Positions 44,826 to 54,312 of a stretch of DNA of 64,000 nucleotides are shown here, piece by piece. A model generated the notes under the pieces. That model was given only the letters and a program-made list of their open reading frames with translations. It did not search any database and was not told the origin of the DNA. The stretch is from a bacterium. Its GTDB lineage: Bacteria > Planctomycetota > Planctomycetia > Pirellulales > Pirellulaceae. How positions within the stretch are numbered: the stretch's first letter is position 1; the number at the start of each line of letters is the position of its first letter. Location of the stretch: the NCBI GenBank assembly GCA_030430075.1, contig JAUIGN010000019.1, positions 1-64,000 of the forward strand, in the 5' to 3' direction. Both the position numbers and the translations under genes were made by a program.

Positions 44826-44854
44826 AGCCCGCCGCGGGTTTCAGGGTTTTTTCG
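44820..44854 (+). terminator. Intrinsic terminator (attenuator) before cimA
   Basis: An 11-12-bp GC-rich stem (CCCTGAAGCCCG / CGGGTTTCAGGG with one G-T pair, 44820-44846) is followed directly by TTTTTTCGTTT. It lies 30 bp after the leader stop codon and 215 bp before cimA. The sequence between it and cimA has no gene. Confidence 0.88.
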
Positions 44855-45068
44855 TTTCCCTGACCAAGTGCTCGTGCCGCGTGGCGTTCGGGCCGCGTGC
44901 CACGGTTTCGCCTAACCGAACAGTTCTGTGTCTTTCGCCAGTTTCTCGATTCCCCAACCCGCTTCGCTCGGCTCCCTGCGACCCGTTCATTGTCTCGCTC
45001 AGTTCATCGCGACGTGCGGCCCCCATGGCACCGCGCGTCGCCACACGACTTCTTTGCCAAGGTGACGC

Positions 45069-46682
45069 ATGCGTTCCATCCAGATCTATGATACGACCCT
45101 TCGTGACGGCACGCAGGGTGAAGGCTTTAGCCTCTCGTTGCAGGACAAACTGCAGATCGCCAGGCGGCTTGATGAGCTGGGTGTCGACTACATTGAAGGC
45201 GGGTATCCGCTTTCCAACGCCAAGGACGTCGAGTTCTTTCAGCGAATGCAGGATGTGGAATTGCAGCATGCCAAGGTGTCTGCCTTCGGGATGACGCGGC
45301 GCCGCGGGATGACCGCTGCGGAAGACCCGGGCATGGTGGCCCTGGTCGAATCCGGCGCGCCGGCCTGCACGGTGGTCGGCAAGACGTGGGACTTCCATGT
45401 GACCGACGTTCTGCGGGTTTCACTGGAAGAGAACCTGGCCATGATCCGCGATAGTGTCGCCTTCCTGGTCGCTGCGGGTCGCGAAGTGATTTATGACGCC
45501 GAGCACTTCTTCGACGGCTGGAAGCGGAACTCCGAATACGCGGCCCAGACCGTTCAGGCGGCCGCCGAAGCGGGTGCCAGCCTGGTCGTCCTGTGTGACA
45601 CCAACGGCGGCAGCATGCCCGAAGAAATTGCCGACCTGACCCGGCAGGCGATCTCCGCTTTAGCCGCCTGCGATGTAGCGGTCGGCATTCACTGCCACAA
45701 CGACTGCGATCTGGCAGTTGCCAACTCGCTGGCGGCCGTCGATGCGGGCGCCGTCCAAGTCCAGGGGACCATCAATGGCGTCGGAGAGCGGTGCGGCAAT
45801 GCCGACCTGATCTCGGTGATCGCCAACTTGGGCGCCAAGAAACAAGGGTATTCCGTCCTGGGCGGCGAATCGCTCGAACACCTGACCGAGCTTTCCCGCT
45901 ATGTCTACGAGACGGCCAATCAGCATTTTCGCAACAACCAGCCGTTCGTCGGGCAGAGTGCGTTTGCGCACAAGGGAGGCATGCACGTTCATGCGATCGC
46001 CAGGGCCACAGAGAGTTACGAGCACCTCAATCCGGAGATCGTCGGCAACGCCCGGCGAGTGCTCGTCAGCGAGCTCTCCGGACGCTCGAATATCATCGCC
46101 CTGACCACGAAGCACAACATCCAGGAGGACCGCCAGTTGATGGATGGGATCCTCACTCGGGTCGTCGAATTGGAGAATCAAGGTTACCAGTTCGAAGCGG
46201 CCGAAGCCTCCTTCGACCTGCTGGTGAAGACATGCGCGGACAGCTTCACACCTCACTTCAAGCGGATCAAGTACCACGTGGAAGTGAGCGCGGATGCGGC
46301 CCACAGCCTGCTGACGGAGGCGACCGTCAAGTTGCAAGTCGGTGACGAGATCCGCCATGAGGTTGCCGAAGGCGATGGCCCGGTGAATGCGCTCGATGCC
46401 GCACTTCGCAAGGCCCTCAACGGCAAGTTCCCCAGCCTGAATGACATGCACCTGGTCGATTACAAAGTGCGCGTCGTTAACTCGGAAGCGGGCACGGCGG
46501 CCCGGATTCGCGTGATCATCGAGAGTGCCGACCAGCATGATGTGTGGGGAACGATCGGCGTCAGCGAAAACATCATCGAAGCCAGCTGGCTCGCGCTGGT
46601 CGATGCCATCGAATACAAACTGCACAAGGACGAAGTCGAAATGACACCCCCTTCCACCGATCACCTGGCAGCAAACGGCTAA
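45069..46682 (+). CDS. cimA: (R)-citramalate synthase
   Basis: 537 aa. Condenses acetyl-CoA with pyruvate to citramalate, the first step of the threonine-independent isoleucine route. The N-terminus has YDTTLRDGTQGEGFSLS, where the LeuA/CimA family Arg-Asp pair lies, and GVDYIEGGYPLSNAKD, which is typical of the CimA branch rather than IPMS. GIHCHNDCDLAVANSLAAVDAGA binds the metal, followed by QGTINGVGERCGNADL. The C-terminal region (about 390-520) is the allosteric domain, usually controlled by isoleucine. ATG has AAGGTGA upstream. Transcription is probably controlled by the upstream attenuator, which fits an isoleucine-pathway enzyme. Confidence 0.93.
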   Translation: MRSIQIYDTTLRDGTQGEGFSLSLQDKLQIARRLDELGVDYIEGGYPLSNAKDVEFFQRMQDVELQHAKVSAFGMTRRRGMTAAEDPGMVALVESGAPACTVVGKTWDFHVTDVLRVSLEENLAMIRDSVAFLVAAGREVIYDAEHFFDGWKRNSEYAAQTVQAAAEAGASLVVLCDTNGGSMPEEIADLTRQAISALAACDVAVGIHCHNDCDLAVANSLAAVDAGAVQVQGTINGVGERCGNADLISVIANLGAKKQGYSVLGGESLEHLTELSRYVYETANQHFRNNQPFVGQSAFAHKGGMHVHAIARATESYEHLNPEIVGNARRVLVSELSGRSNIIALTTKHNIQEDRQLMDGILTRVVELENQGYQFEAAEASFDLLVKTCADSFTPHFKRIKYHVEVSADAAHSLLTEATVKLQVGDEIRHEVAEGDGPVNALDAALRKALNGKFPSLNDMHLVDYKVRVVNSEAGTAARIRVIIESADQHDVWGTIGVSENIIEASWLALVDAIEYKLHKDEVEMTPPSTDHLAANG

Positions 46683-46820
46683 TCTCGCATCCCGCTTCGC
46701 CCCGTGGGTCGAGCCGCTCGCCGGCGACGTCCCGCGGGAGGCTTGCGACGCACACCGCCAACCTGCCGGTCCGCACCGACATCACTGAACTCCGATAATC
46801 CATCGCACCTTCGCACCGCC

Positions 46821-49800
46821 ATGACCACACCGCTCTCGCCGGAAAGCATTCCCAATCGCTTTGACTTTGCAACCGCTCGCCACAGGATCTACCAGACCTG
46901 GGAAGAGCGGGGCTATTTTCATGCCGAGCCGGATGACGCACGCCTCCCGTTCACGATCGTCATCCCGCCGCCGAATGTCACCGGCGCGCTGCATCTGGGC
47001 CATGCGCTGAACAACACGCTGCAAGATATCTGCATCCGGATGAAGCGGATGCAAGGCTTCAATGCGCTCTGGATGCCGGGCACGGACCATGCCGGAATCG
47101 CCACCCAGGCGGTCGTCGAGAAGCGTCTGTTGGAGGAAGAGAACAAGACACGCCACGACTTGGGCCGCGAGCAGTTGGTCCAGCGGATCTGGGAATGGAA
47201 AGAGGTCTACGAAAAGCGGATCATCGGCCAGCTGAAAGAGATGGGCGTCTCCTGCGACTGGGAGCGCACTCGCTTCACGCTGGACGACACCTGCGCCAAA
47301 GCGGTGCTGGCGACGTTCTTCGACCTGTTTCAAAAGGGTCTGATCTATCGGGGGACGCGGCTGGTCAACTGGGACACGGCCTTGCAGACCGCGGTCAGTG
47401 ATGACGAGGTGTTTCACGAAACCCAGAAGGGCCATTTCTGGCATTTTCGTTACCCGGTCATCGACCCGCAGCCGGGCGAACCAGCGTACGTGGAGATCGC
47501 CACCACTCGGCCCGAAACGATGCTCGGCGATACCGCGGTTGCCGTTCACCCCGATCCGGCGGCCGCCTTCGACGCCGTGCGCAGCGGGCTGGAAGACAAG
47601 TTGGCGGCGGCATCGGAAAAGGAACGAGCCTCGCTCGAAGCACAGTTGGAGGCACTGGCCGGGCGACGCCAGGCGATGCTTCCACAATTGGAAACATTGC
47701 GCGACATGGCACTGGCCGGACGCACGTTGAAGCTCCCCTTAGCCGACCGCGAGATTGCCCTCATCGCCGACGAATGGGCCAAGCCGGAACTGGGCAGCGG
47801 TTGCGTGAAAATTACACCGGCCCACGACCCCAACGACTACGACGTCTGGTCGCGCCACCAGGAGATCGGCGCCATCAACATCCTCAATCCGGACGGGACG
47901 CTTAACGAGCAGACCGGGGCCTATGCCGGGATGTCCATCCAGAAGGCCCGCAAGCGAGTGGTCGAGGACCTGGATCAGTTGGGCCTGCTGGGCGAAATCG
48001 AAGATCGGGAGATCGAGTTGGGGCTGTCCGATCGCAGCAAGACCCCCATCGAACCGTACCTGGCAGACCAGTGGTTCGTGGAAATGGACCAACTCGCCCA
48101 ATCCGCCATGGACGCGGTTAGTGACGGGCGCGTGAAAATCTTCCCAGAGCGATATGCCAACGGTTACCTGGATTGGCTGGCAGAAAAGCGGGACTGGCCC
48201 GTCAGCCGCCAATTGTGGTGGGGGCACCAGATTCCAGTGTGGGCGAAGACGATCGACGATCCGTCCGAGCGCGCGGAGCTCCTGGCCGGACTGGCCGACC
48301 AGGTTGGCGTGCATGCCAACGCCAGCGACGGGCTGGTCCACGTCTGCATCCGCGATGTTGACTCGCCGTTGGCAAAGTCGCTGGAAGCCGACGGCTTCGT
48401 CCGCGAAGCGGATGTGCTGGACACGTGGTTCAGTTCGGCTCTCTGGCCGCACTCGACGTTGGGTTGGCCGGATGCCAACCCGGATCTGGCCTACTTCTAC
48501 CCCACCAGCGTCCTGATCACCAGCCGCGACATCATCACCCTGTGGGTCGCGAGGATGGTCCTGATGGGCCTGAACAACATGGGAGACGTGCCGTTCCGCG
48601 AAGTCTGCATCCATCCCAAGATCCTGGATGGATACGGCAAGACGATGTCCAAGTCCAAGGGCAACGGCGTCGATCCTCTGGACGTGATCGAGAAGTTCGG
48701 CCCGGATGCGCTGCGGTACGGTCTGGCCTACCTGACCACCGACACGCAGGACGTGCGGATGCCGGTCCAGTTCGAGTGTCCGCATTGCGAGGCATTGATC
48801 AATCAAACGGTGAAGAACCGCGAGCTGCCGCGGATCACCTGCGACAAGTGTGGCCAGCCATTCTCCACACAATGGGCCCGCAAAGCGGATGACCAGGCGC
48901 TGCCGCGCGGCGCGGTCGTCAGCGAACGGTTCGAACAGGCTCGGAATTTCTGCAACAAGCTCTGGAACGCATCTCGGTTTTCCCTGCTCAACCTGGAGAA
49001 CTACTCCCCGGCGGAGGTCTCTGACGACGAGCTGGCGATTGAAGATCGCTGGCTCCTGAGCCGCCTGGCCACGGTCACTCAGCAAGTCACCGCTTCCCTG
49101 GAAGGCTACCACTACGCCGATGCGGCCCGCACCCTCTACGATTTCGCCTGGGACGACTTCTGCAGCCTCTACGTGGAGATTTCGAAACCCCGCATGCAGG
49201 ACGACCAGGCCCGCCCGACCGCCCAACGCGTCCTGGCCCACGCGCTCGATACGCTGCTGCGTCTCCTCCATCCGATGGTCCCGTACATCACGGAAGAGGT
49301 CTGGCAGCTCTTGGGACAGGTGGCACCGCAACGGGGGCTGACCGATCCGGGGCCCGCCACCGAAAGCATCATGATCGCTGCCTGGCCCGAGGCGGACGCG
49401 GCACGGCAAGACCCGGAGATCGAGAACCGCTTCGCCAAATTTCAAGCGACCCTGGGCGCCATTCGCGAAATCCGCAGTCGGCAAAATATTCCTAACCAGG
49501 AGCAGGTCGAATTCTGCGTCCGCTGTGATCCACAGACCGCCGACCTGGTCACCCCGATGGAAACCTACCTCGGTTCGATGGCCAAGGCGACGTCGACCGG
49601 CTGGGGCCCGGACGTCGAGCCGCCGGCGACAAACGCGATGATCAATGCCGGCGGCATGGAAATCTATGTCGACCTCAAGGACTTCATTGACGTCGAAGCC
49701 GAGCTGGCTCGCAACGAAAAGGAAGAAAAACGGCTTGCTGGCCAGATCCAAGGTAAAGAGAAGAAGCTGGCCAACGCCAACTTCGTGGACCGGGCACCCG

Positions 49801-49898
49801 CCGACGTCGTCCAGAAGGAACGAGAAGGCCTGGCGACGCTGCAAGAGCAACTGGCCAGTGTGCAAGCGGCTCTGGCGAATTTGCGGTCCCAAGTCTGA
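46821..49898 (+). CDS. valS: Valyl-tRNA synthetase
   Basis: 1025 aa class I synthetase that charges tRNA-Val. Motifs: HIGH box PPPNVTGALHLGHAL near residue 55, GTDHAGIATQ, the editing-domain ATTRPETMLGDTAVAVHP, DVLDTWFSSALWP, and KMSKS box KTMSKSKGNGVDP near 608. Between KMSKS and the anticodon domain (residues about 650-680) lies a four-cysteine zinc-ribbon-like insertion (CPHC...CDKC). The C-terminal coiled coil is present (EKRLAGQIQGKEKKL). It follows cimA by 138 bp with no clear terminator, so both could be driven by the upstream attenuated promoter. An independent promoter is not excluded. Confidence 0.95.
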   Translation: MTTPLSPESIPNRFDFATARHRIYQTWEERGYFHAEPDDARLPFTIVIPPPNVTGALHLGHALNNTLQDICIRMKRMQGFNALWMPGTDHAGIATQAVVEKRLLEEENKTRHDLGREQLVQRIWEWKEVYEKRIIGQLKEMGVSCDWERTRFTLDDTCAKAVLATFFDLFQKGLIYRGTRLVNWDTALQTAVSDDEVFHETQKGHFWHFRYPVIDPQPGEPAYVEIATTRPETMLGDTAVAVHPDPAAAFDAVRSGLEDKLAAASEKERASLEAQLEALAGRRQAMLPQLETLRDMALAGRTLKLPLADREIALIADEWAKPELGSGCVKITPAHDPNDYDVWSRHQEIGAINILNPDGTLNEQTGAYAGMSIQKARKRVVEDLDQLGLLGEIEDREIELGLSDRSKTPIEPYLADQWFVEMDQLAQSAMDAVSDGRVKIFPERYANGYLDWLAEKRDWPVSRQLWWGHQIPVWAKTIDDPSERAELLAGLADQVGVHANASDGLVHVCIRDVDSPLAKSLEADGFVREADVLDTWFSSALWPHSTLGWPDANPDLAYFYPTSVLITSRDIITLWVARMVLMGLNNMGDVPFREVCIHPKILDGYGKTMSKSKGNGVDPLDVIEKFGPDALRYGLAYLTTDTQDVRMPVQFECPHCEALINQTVKNRELPRITCDKCGQPFSTQWARKADDQALPRGAVVSERFEQARNFCNKLWNASRFSLLNLENYSPAEVSDDELAIEDRWLLSRLATVTQQVTASLEGYHYADAARTLYDFAWDDFCSLYVEISKPRMQDDQARPTAQRVLAHALDTLLRLLHPMVPYITEEVWQLLGQVAPQRGLTDPGPATESIMIAAWPEADAARQDPEIENRFAKFQATLGAIREIRSRQNIPNQEQVEFCVRCDPQTADLVTPMETYLGSMAKATSTGWGPDVEPPATNAMINAGGMEIYVDLKDFIDVEAELARNEKEEKRLAGQIQGKEKKLANANFVDRAPADVVQKEREGLATLQEQLASVQAALANLRSQV

Positions 49899-50115
49899 GT
49901 TGCCTGAGTGATGGGTGCGCGTCATCCACGAACGCTCGAAGAACGGTGTCTGCGGACGCTGACGTCTGCTCGCTGAGCAAGCGTGACGTGTGCCGTGCGA
50001 GAGGCGACGCTTCCGGCTGGGGCGTTCCGATGTTTGCTTCGAGCGCTTGTTCCTGCCTAATCTGGAGGGAACGAGACCGTCGCGGTCTCGAGACTCCCAG
50101 GCCAAGGAAGCTCCG

Positions 50116-52716
50116 ATGCCGTTACACCCACGTTGCCTGTTCGCGTCCCTTGTCTGTCTGGCCGTATTGACCGGCGGACGGCTTGCCGATGCGGCCCCGC
50201 CGAAGATCACGATCCTGCCGGATGACGCTGCCTATGACCCGGCCGTGCCGACGCCAAGCCAGTATCTTGGTTTCGAGATTGGCGAACGGCATCTCCAGCA
50301 CCACGAGCTGCTCGGTTACTTGCGTCACCTGGCGGCCGCCTCGAAGCGGGTGACGATCCGAGAATACGCGCGCAGCCACGGCCACCGCCCGCTCGTCATG
50401 GTGACCATCACATCGGTCAAGAACCAGCAGCGGCTGGATGCGATCCGCAAGCAGCACCTCCTCTTGGCCGACCCCGACCGCAGCGCGGACATCGCCCTCG
50501 ACAACCTGCCGGCGGTCATCAACATGGGCTACAGTGTGCACGGCAATGAACCCAGCGGCGGAAATGTGGCTCCCCTGGTGGCCTACCACCTGGCGGCCGG
50601 CACCGGTGAGCAGCACCAGCAGTTGCTGGACCGGGTGATCGTCTTGCTGGACCCCTGCCTGAATCCGGACGGCTTCGAGCGGTTCGCCCAGTGGGCCAAT
50701 AACCATCGCGGCAGGGTTCCGAACGCCGACCCCAACCACCGTGAACATCGCGAGCCCTGGCCGAACGGGCGCACGAACTACTATTGGTTTGATCTGAATC
50801 GTGATTGGCTCCCGGCACAACACCCTGAGAGCCAGGGGCGGCTGGCCATGTATCATGACTGGAAGCCCAATGTGGTCCTCGACTTCCATGAAATGGGTAC
50901 CGATGCGACCTACTTCTTTCAACCGGGCGTGCCGGCGCGCAACAATCCGCTCACCCCGGCGCAAACCTTTGAACTGACTCGGCAGTTCGCCCAGCGGCAC
51001 GCCGCCGCACTCGACGGGATCGGCTCGCTGTACTACACCGAAGAGCGTTTCGACGATTTTTACATGGGCAAGGGTTCGACCTACCCCGATTTGCACGGCG
51101 CCGTCGGTATCCTCTTCGAGCAGGCCAGTTCGCGGGGACACGTGCAGGAGAGCATCAACGGCGACCTGTCGTTTCCCTTCACGATTCGCAACCAGTTTTT
51201 AACCTCAATGTCCAGCCTGGACGCAACGCTGGCCCTGCGGAAACCGCTGCTGGAGCATCAGCGAACCTTCTACCGCGACGCGCTGGCCTTGGCCCGTGCG
51301 GGCCGCACCAAGGCGTACGTCGTCGAGGCACCGGGAGATCCGGTCCGCCTGCACCGCTTCCTGGAGATCCTCGGCCGTCACCAGATCAAGGCGTACCGCC
51401 TGACCCAACCGCTGCGCGACGGCGACCGGACATTCCACGCCGGGCAAGCGTTCGTCATTCCAACCGAACAACCCGAGTTTCGGTTTCTGGTAGACCTCTT
51501 CGCACGGCGCACGGAGTTTGACGAGAGCATTTTCTACGACGTCTCCGCCTGGACGCTGCCGCTGGCGTTTCAGCTTCAGTATGCGGAACTGACTGAACCG
51601 CCGGCAGGCGATCTGCTGGGCCGGCAGTTTAACCCGCAGCAGCGCCCGCAGAGGACACTGGAGGTCGCGCCGAACGACCTGGCCTACGCCATCGATTGGC
51701 GCGGCTATTTCGCTCCCAAGACGTTGCATCAACTATTGGCGGCCGACGTCCACGTGAAAGTGGCCACGGAGCCTTTCGAACTGGGGACCGGTTCATCAGA
51801 CGCGACACACTTCGATTACGGCACGCTACTGGTTCCGGTAGGAATTCAAGGGGACAAACGGACCGTGATCGCGGAGATTCTGGCCGCCGCCGGCCAGGAT
51901 GGCGTTGCCGTACACAAGACGACAACCGGCTTGACGCCCACCGGAATCGACTTGGGGAGCAGCCGCTTCCGTCCCGTCCCCAAACCCAAATGGCTCCTCG
52001 TCACGGGCGGAAATGCTTACGATGCGGGCGAAGTCTGGCATCTGCTGGACCAGCGTTTCTCATTGCCCGTGACGCTGGTCACCGAACAGCAACTTGGTCG
52101 GATCACGCTTTCCGACTACACGGCGGTCATCCTGGTCGGCGGCACCCACCAGGAAATCGGCACGACCGGTGTGGAGAGGCTCGCCCGCTTCATCGACGAC
52201 GGCGGGACGCTAGTGGCCATGGGGACCAGCATCCCGTGGCTGGCCAGGAACAAGGTCGTGGAACCGGCATTCCGTTCGTCATCCCCGGGCGACGAAACGG
52301 CCTCGGATGATCGACCCGACCGCCGCCCCTATGCGTCCGCAACGGTGGACTCTGCCCTGCAACTGGTCCGCGGTGCCATCTTTGAAACGCATGTCGACCA
52401 CACGCATCCGGTCGCCTATGGATATCTTCCGAACGCCCCGTTACCCGTCTTTCGCAATCAGCGGGTCTTCCTGGAACCTTCGAACAACCCCTATGCCACT
52501 CCGGTTGTGTATACGACCGACCCGCTGCTCGCCGGCTACGTCTCGCCGGACAATCTGAGCACCCTGGCAGGTTCGGCGAGCGTCGTCACCGTCAGCCGCG
52601 GTCGCGGGCGGGCGATCTTGATTGCCGAGAACCCCAATTTTCGAGCCTTCTGGTACGGGACGAATCGCCTTTTTCTGAACTCGCTGTTCTTTGGATCCCT
52701 GGTCAAGAACCCCTAG
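50116..52716 (+). CDS. Exported M14-family zinc carboxypeptidase
   Basis: 866 aa with a signal peptide (LFASLVCLAVLTGGRLADA). The M14 zinc motif HGNE is in MGYSVHGNEPSGGN near residue 143, with LLDPCLNPDGFERF, and DFHEMGTDATYFF holding a further zinc or catalytic segment. A C-terminal region (about 640-850) looks like a class-I glutamine-amidotransferase/ThuA-like domain (VILVGGTHQEIG, FIDDGGTLVAMG, VSRGRGRAILIAENP). It probably trims peptides or cell-wall-like substrates in the periplasm. ATG with AAGGAAG upstream; the frame extends further, but those residues lack a signal. Confidence 0.88.
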   Translation: MPLHPRCLFASLVCLAVLTGGRLADAAPPKITILPDDAAYDPAVPTPSQYLGFEIGERHLQHHELLGYLRHLAAASKRVTIREYARSHGHRPLVMVTITSVKNQQRLDAIRKQHLLLADPDRSADIALDNLPAVINMGYSVHGNEPSGGNVAPLVAYHLAAGTGEQHQQLLDRVIVLLDPCLNPDGFERFAQWANNHRGRVPNADPNHREHREPWPNGRTNYYWFDLNRDWLPAQHPESQGRLAMYHDWKPNVVLDFHEMGTDATYFFQPGVPARNNPLTPAQTFELTRQFAQRHAAALDGIGSLYYTEERFDDFYMGKGSTYPDLHGAVGILFEQASSRGHVQESINGDLSFPFTIRNQFLTSMSSLDATLALRKPLLEHQRTFYRDALALARAGRTKAYVVEAPGDPVRLHRFLEILGRHQIKAYRLTQPLRDGDRTFHAGQAFVIPTEQPEFRFLVDLFARRTEFDESIFYDVSAWTLPLAFQLQYAELTEPPAGDLLGRQFNPQQRPQRTLEVAPNDLAYAIDWRGYFAPKTLHQLLAADVHVKVATEPFELGTGSSDATHFDYGTLLVPVGIQGDKRTVIAEILAAAGQDGVAVHKTTTGLTPTGIDLGSSRFRPVPKPKWLLVTGGNAYDAGEVWHLLDQRFSLPVTLVTEQQLGRITLSDYTAVILVGGTHQEIGTTGVERLARFIDDGGTLVAMGTSIPWLARNKVVEPAFRSSSPGDETASDDRPDRRPYASATVDSALQLVRGAIFETHVDHTHPVAYGYLPNAPLPVFRNQRVFLEPSNNPYATPVVYTTDPLLAGYVSPDNLSTLAGSASVVTVSRGRGRAILIAENPNFRAFWYGTNRLFLNSLFFGSLVKNP

Positions 52717-52757
52717 AAGGCTTGTCTCAGATTTTGCTTGGCGAATGAGTGCAGAAT

Positions 52758-52774
52758 GTCATGCAAAGCAGGAC
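52758..52774. repeat. Dispersed palindrome GTCATGC-AAA-GCAGGAC (one mismatch)
   Basis: Arms differ at one base from the consensus. Downstream text GTACAGTCGTGCGGAATTCG resembles the shoulder of the copy at 55659 read in the opposite direction. Confidence 0.7.
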
Positions 52775-52850
52775 GTACAGTCGTGCGGAATTCGGAAGCA
52801 GGGAATCCGGGAGTTTGGAATTTCGTCATGCAGCCTCAACCACACTGGCT

Positions 52851-52898
52851 CCCCTCGACCCCAGCGTGTCTGGGGGAGAGGGGCCGGGGGTGAGGGGG
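52851..52898. repeat. G-rich hairpin element
   Basis: CCCCTC-GA-CCCCAG, a 5-nt loop and CTGGGG-GA-GAGGGG (52851-52883) form two 6-bp stems separated by facing GA/GA mismatches. CCGGGGGTGAGGGGG follows. From memory, GGGGAGAGGGG..GGGTGAGGGG-type elements are widespread between bacterial genes; I have not verified this. Confidence 0.6.
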
Positions 52899-53136
52899 CC
52901 GAGCTTCCCTGCCGCATCGCGTCATGCAGATGGTCACCTGGCAGCCATGCCGTTCGTTATTGAATCTGGTGATCGCATCCTTATTAATACTTGCGCAGCG
53001 AATGGACCAGGACGACCAACGGGAGTCCGCAGATTATTCGGCCGCGCGTTGCTTGCCGAAGGCTCATTTGCCGCGCAGCCGTCGATCGTATGTTGCCTGT
53101 CGTCCGCAGCCGGAGCAGCCAACGCCGGCAACACGA

Positions 53137-54024
53137 TCAGACAAAGTTTCGCACGGGACGCAGTTCGTCTCCCGCGACGGCCAGGATTGCCACCAAGCGG
53201 CCGTCCGCGCCGAGCGCGGCAACTTCGCCCGTTAAGGCCTGGTCGGCACGGGGAATTCGCAGGCCGTTGCTGAGGCGCCGAATCTGCTCCGGGCTGACGC
53301 GGAGGGACGGCAATTGGGAAACGGCCTGGACTGGCGCCAGCAACCGGGCGGTCAGCGTCGCTTCGTCCAGTGTCGACGCATCGCAGGCGTCGTCCACACG
53401 AAACGCCCCGATGGCCGTGCGGCGCAAGGCCGACATCACTGCTGCGGTTCCCAGCGAGGCCGCGAGATCCCGGCCGACCGAGCGGACATAGGTTCCCGAG
53501 CCGCATCGCAATCCGAGCACCAGACGCGGGTAAGCGTAGTCGACCAGCTTCAGTTCGTGGATGGTGACCGGTCGCGGCGCCAAGTCGACGGTGGCCCCTT
53601 TCCTTGCCAGCCGATAAGCCCGCTTGCCCTTGACTTTGACGGCCGAAAACGCCGGGGGCCGCTGCTGGATCTCTCCGACAAAATTCGGCAGGATCGACTG
53701 AATTTCCGCCTCCGTCGGGATCGGTGCATCCGGTAGCTGGGTGACCTCATGTTCGATATCGTCGGTGTCGCTGCGACACCCCAAGAGAAAGGTCGCCTCG
53801 TATTCCTTGGGATGCTGTTGCACGTAGGGCACAAGGCGTGTCGCGCGACCCAGGCAGAGCACCAGCACGCCGGTCGCCAGCGGGTCGAGCGTCCCGGCGT
53901 GGCCAACCTTGACGGGGCGGACCAGCCGTTGCACATCGTTGACGATCTTTCGCGAGGAGACCCCGGGCGGCTTGTCGACAATCAACAGCCCGCAAGGTTC
54001 CGGCGACATCGAATCAGTGGTCAT
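53137..54024 (-). CDS. truB: tRNA pseudouridine(55) synthase
   Basis: 295 aa. Converts U55 of the T-loop of tRNAs to pseudouridine. It begins GLLIVDKPPGVSSRKIVND, has the catalytic Asp in GHAGTLDPLATGVLVL near residue 43, then RPPAFSAVKVKGKRAYRLAR and GTYVRSVGRDLA. A C-terminal PUA-like portion is short. ATG 54024 is chosen; the frame continues 78 codons upstream with no family match. It is head-to-head with hemL. The usual neighbours rbfA and infB are not present. Confidence 0.94.
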   Translation of the reverse strand: MTTDSMSPEPCGLLIVDKPPGVSSRKIVNDVQRLVRPVKVGHAGTLDPLATGVLVLCLGRATRLVPYVQQHPKEYEATFLLGCRSDTDDIEHEVTQLPDAPIPTEAEIQSILPNFVGEIQQRPPAFSAVKVKGKRAYRLARKGATVDLAPRPVTIHELKLVDYAYPRLVLGLRCGSGTYVRSVGRDLAASLGTAAVMSALRRTAIGAFRVDDACDASTLDEATLTARLLAPVQAVSQLPSLRVSPEQIRRLSNGLRIPRADQALTGEVAALGADGRLVAILAVAGDELRPVRNFV

Positions 54025-54150
54025 GAAAACGCAGCTTCTGCGGCGGGTAACGAGTGGCGTGCGGCATCCGACTTGGACAACGTTCAGAAATCGAGATGCC
54101 GCAAGGAGACGCGCCGCGTGATCCTGGCCATAATGTACAAACCGTGCTGC

Positions 54151-54177
54151 CTTGCGGTAAGTTGACGTTGCCGCAAG
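54151..54177. promoter_or_regulatory. 10-bp inverted repeat in the hemL leader
   Basis: CTTGCGGTAA and TTGCCGCAAG pair over ten positions (nine Watson-Crick, one T-G) around a 7-nt loop. It lies 135 bp upstream of the hemL start, between truB and hemL. It could be a protein-binding operator or an RNA hairpin. Confidence 0.45.
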
Positions 54178-54312
54178 CTGGCCGGAATCGGTCGTTTGCC
54201 CTGCGGGGGCGCCGAGCTTGCCGCGATGGGGGCCACCGCGTGCCTGCCAACCTGCCACGAAGCGTCGTCACTGCCCATCGGGCGGACCAGAACATATGAG
54301 GAGTCGCCCACC

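Larger units (their letters stand above)
52717..53136. other. Repeat-bearing intergenic region
   Basis: About 420 bp between convergent genes. It holds one dispersed palindrome (52758) and a G-rich hairpin (52851-52898). A stop-free frame across it has no ribosome site and consists partly of repeat text. Confidence 0.55.

Noticed and set aside
52749..53273. Gene between the M14 peptidase and truB
   Set aside because: The frame starts inside a dispersed palindrome, crosses the G-rich hairpin and overlaps the end of truB.
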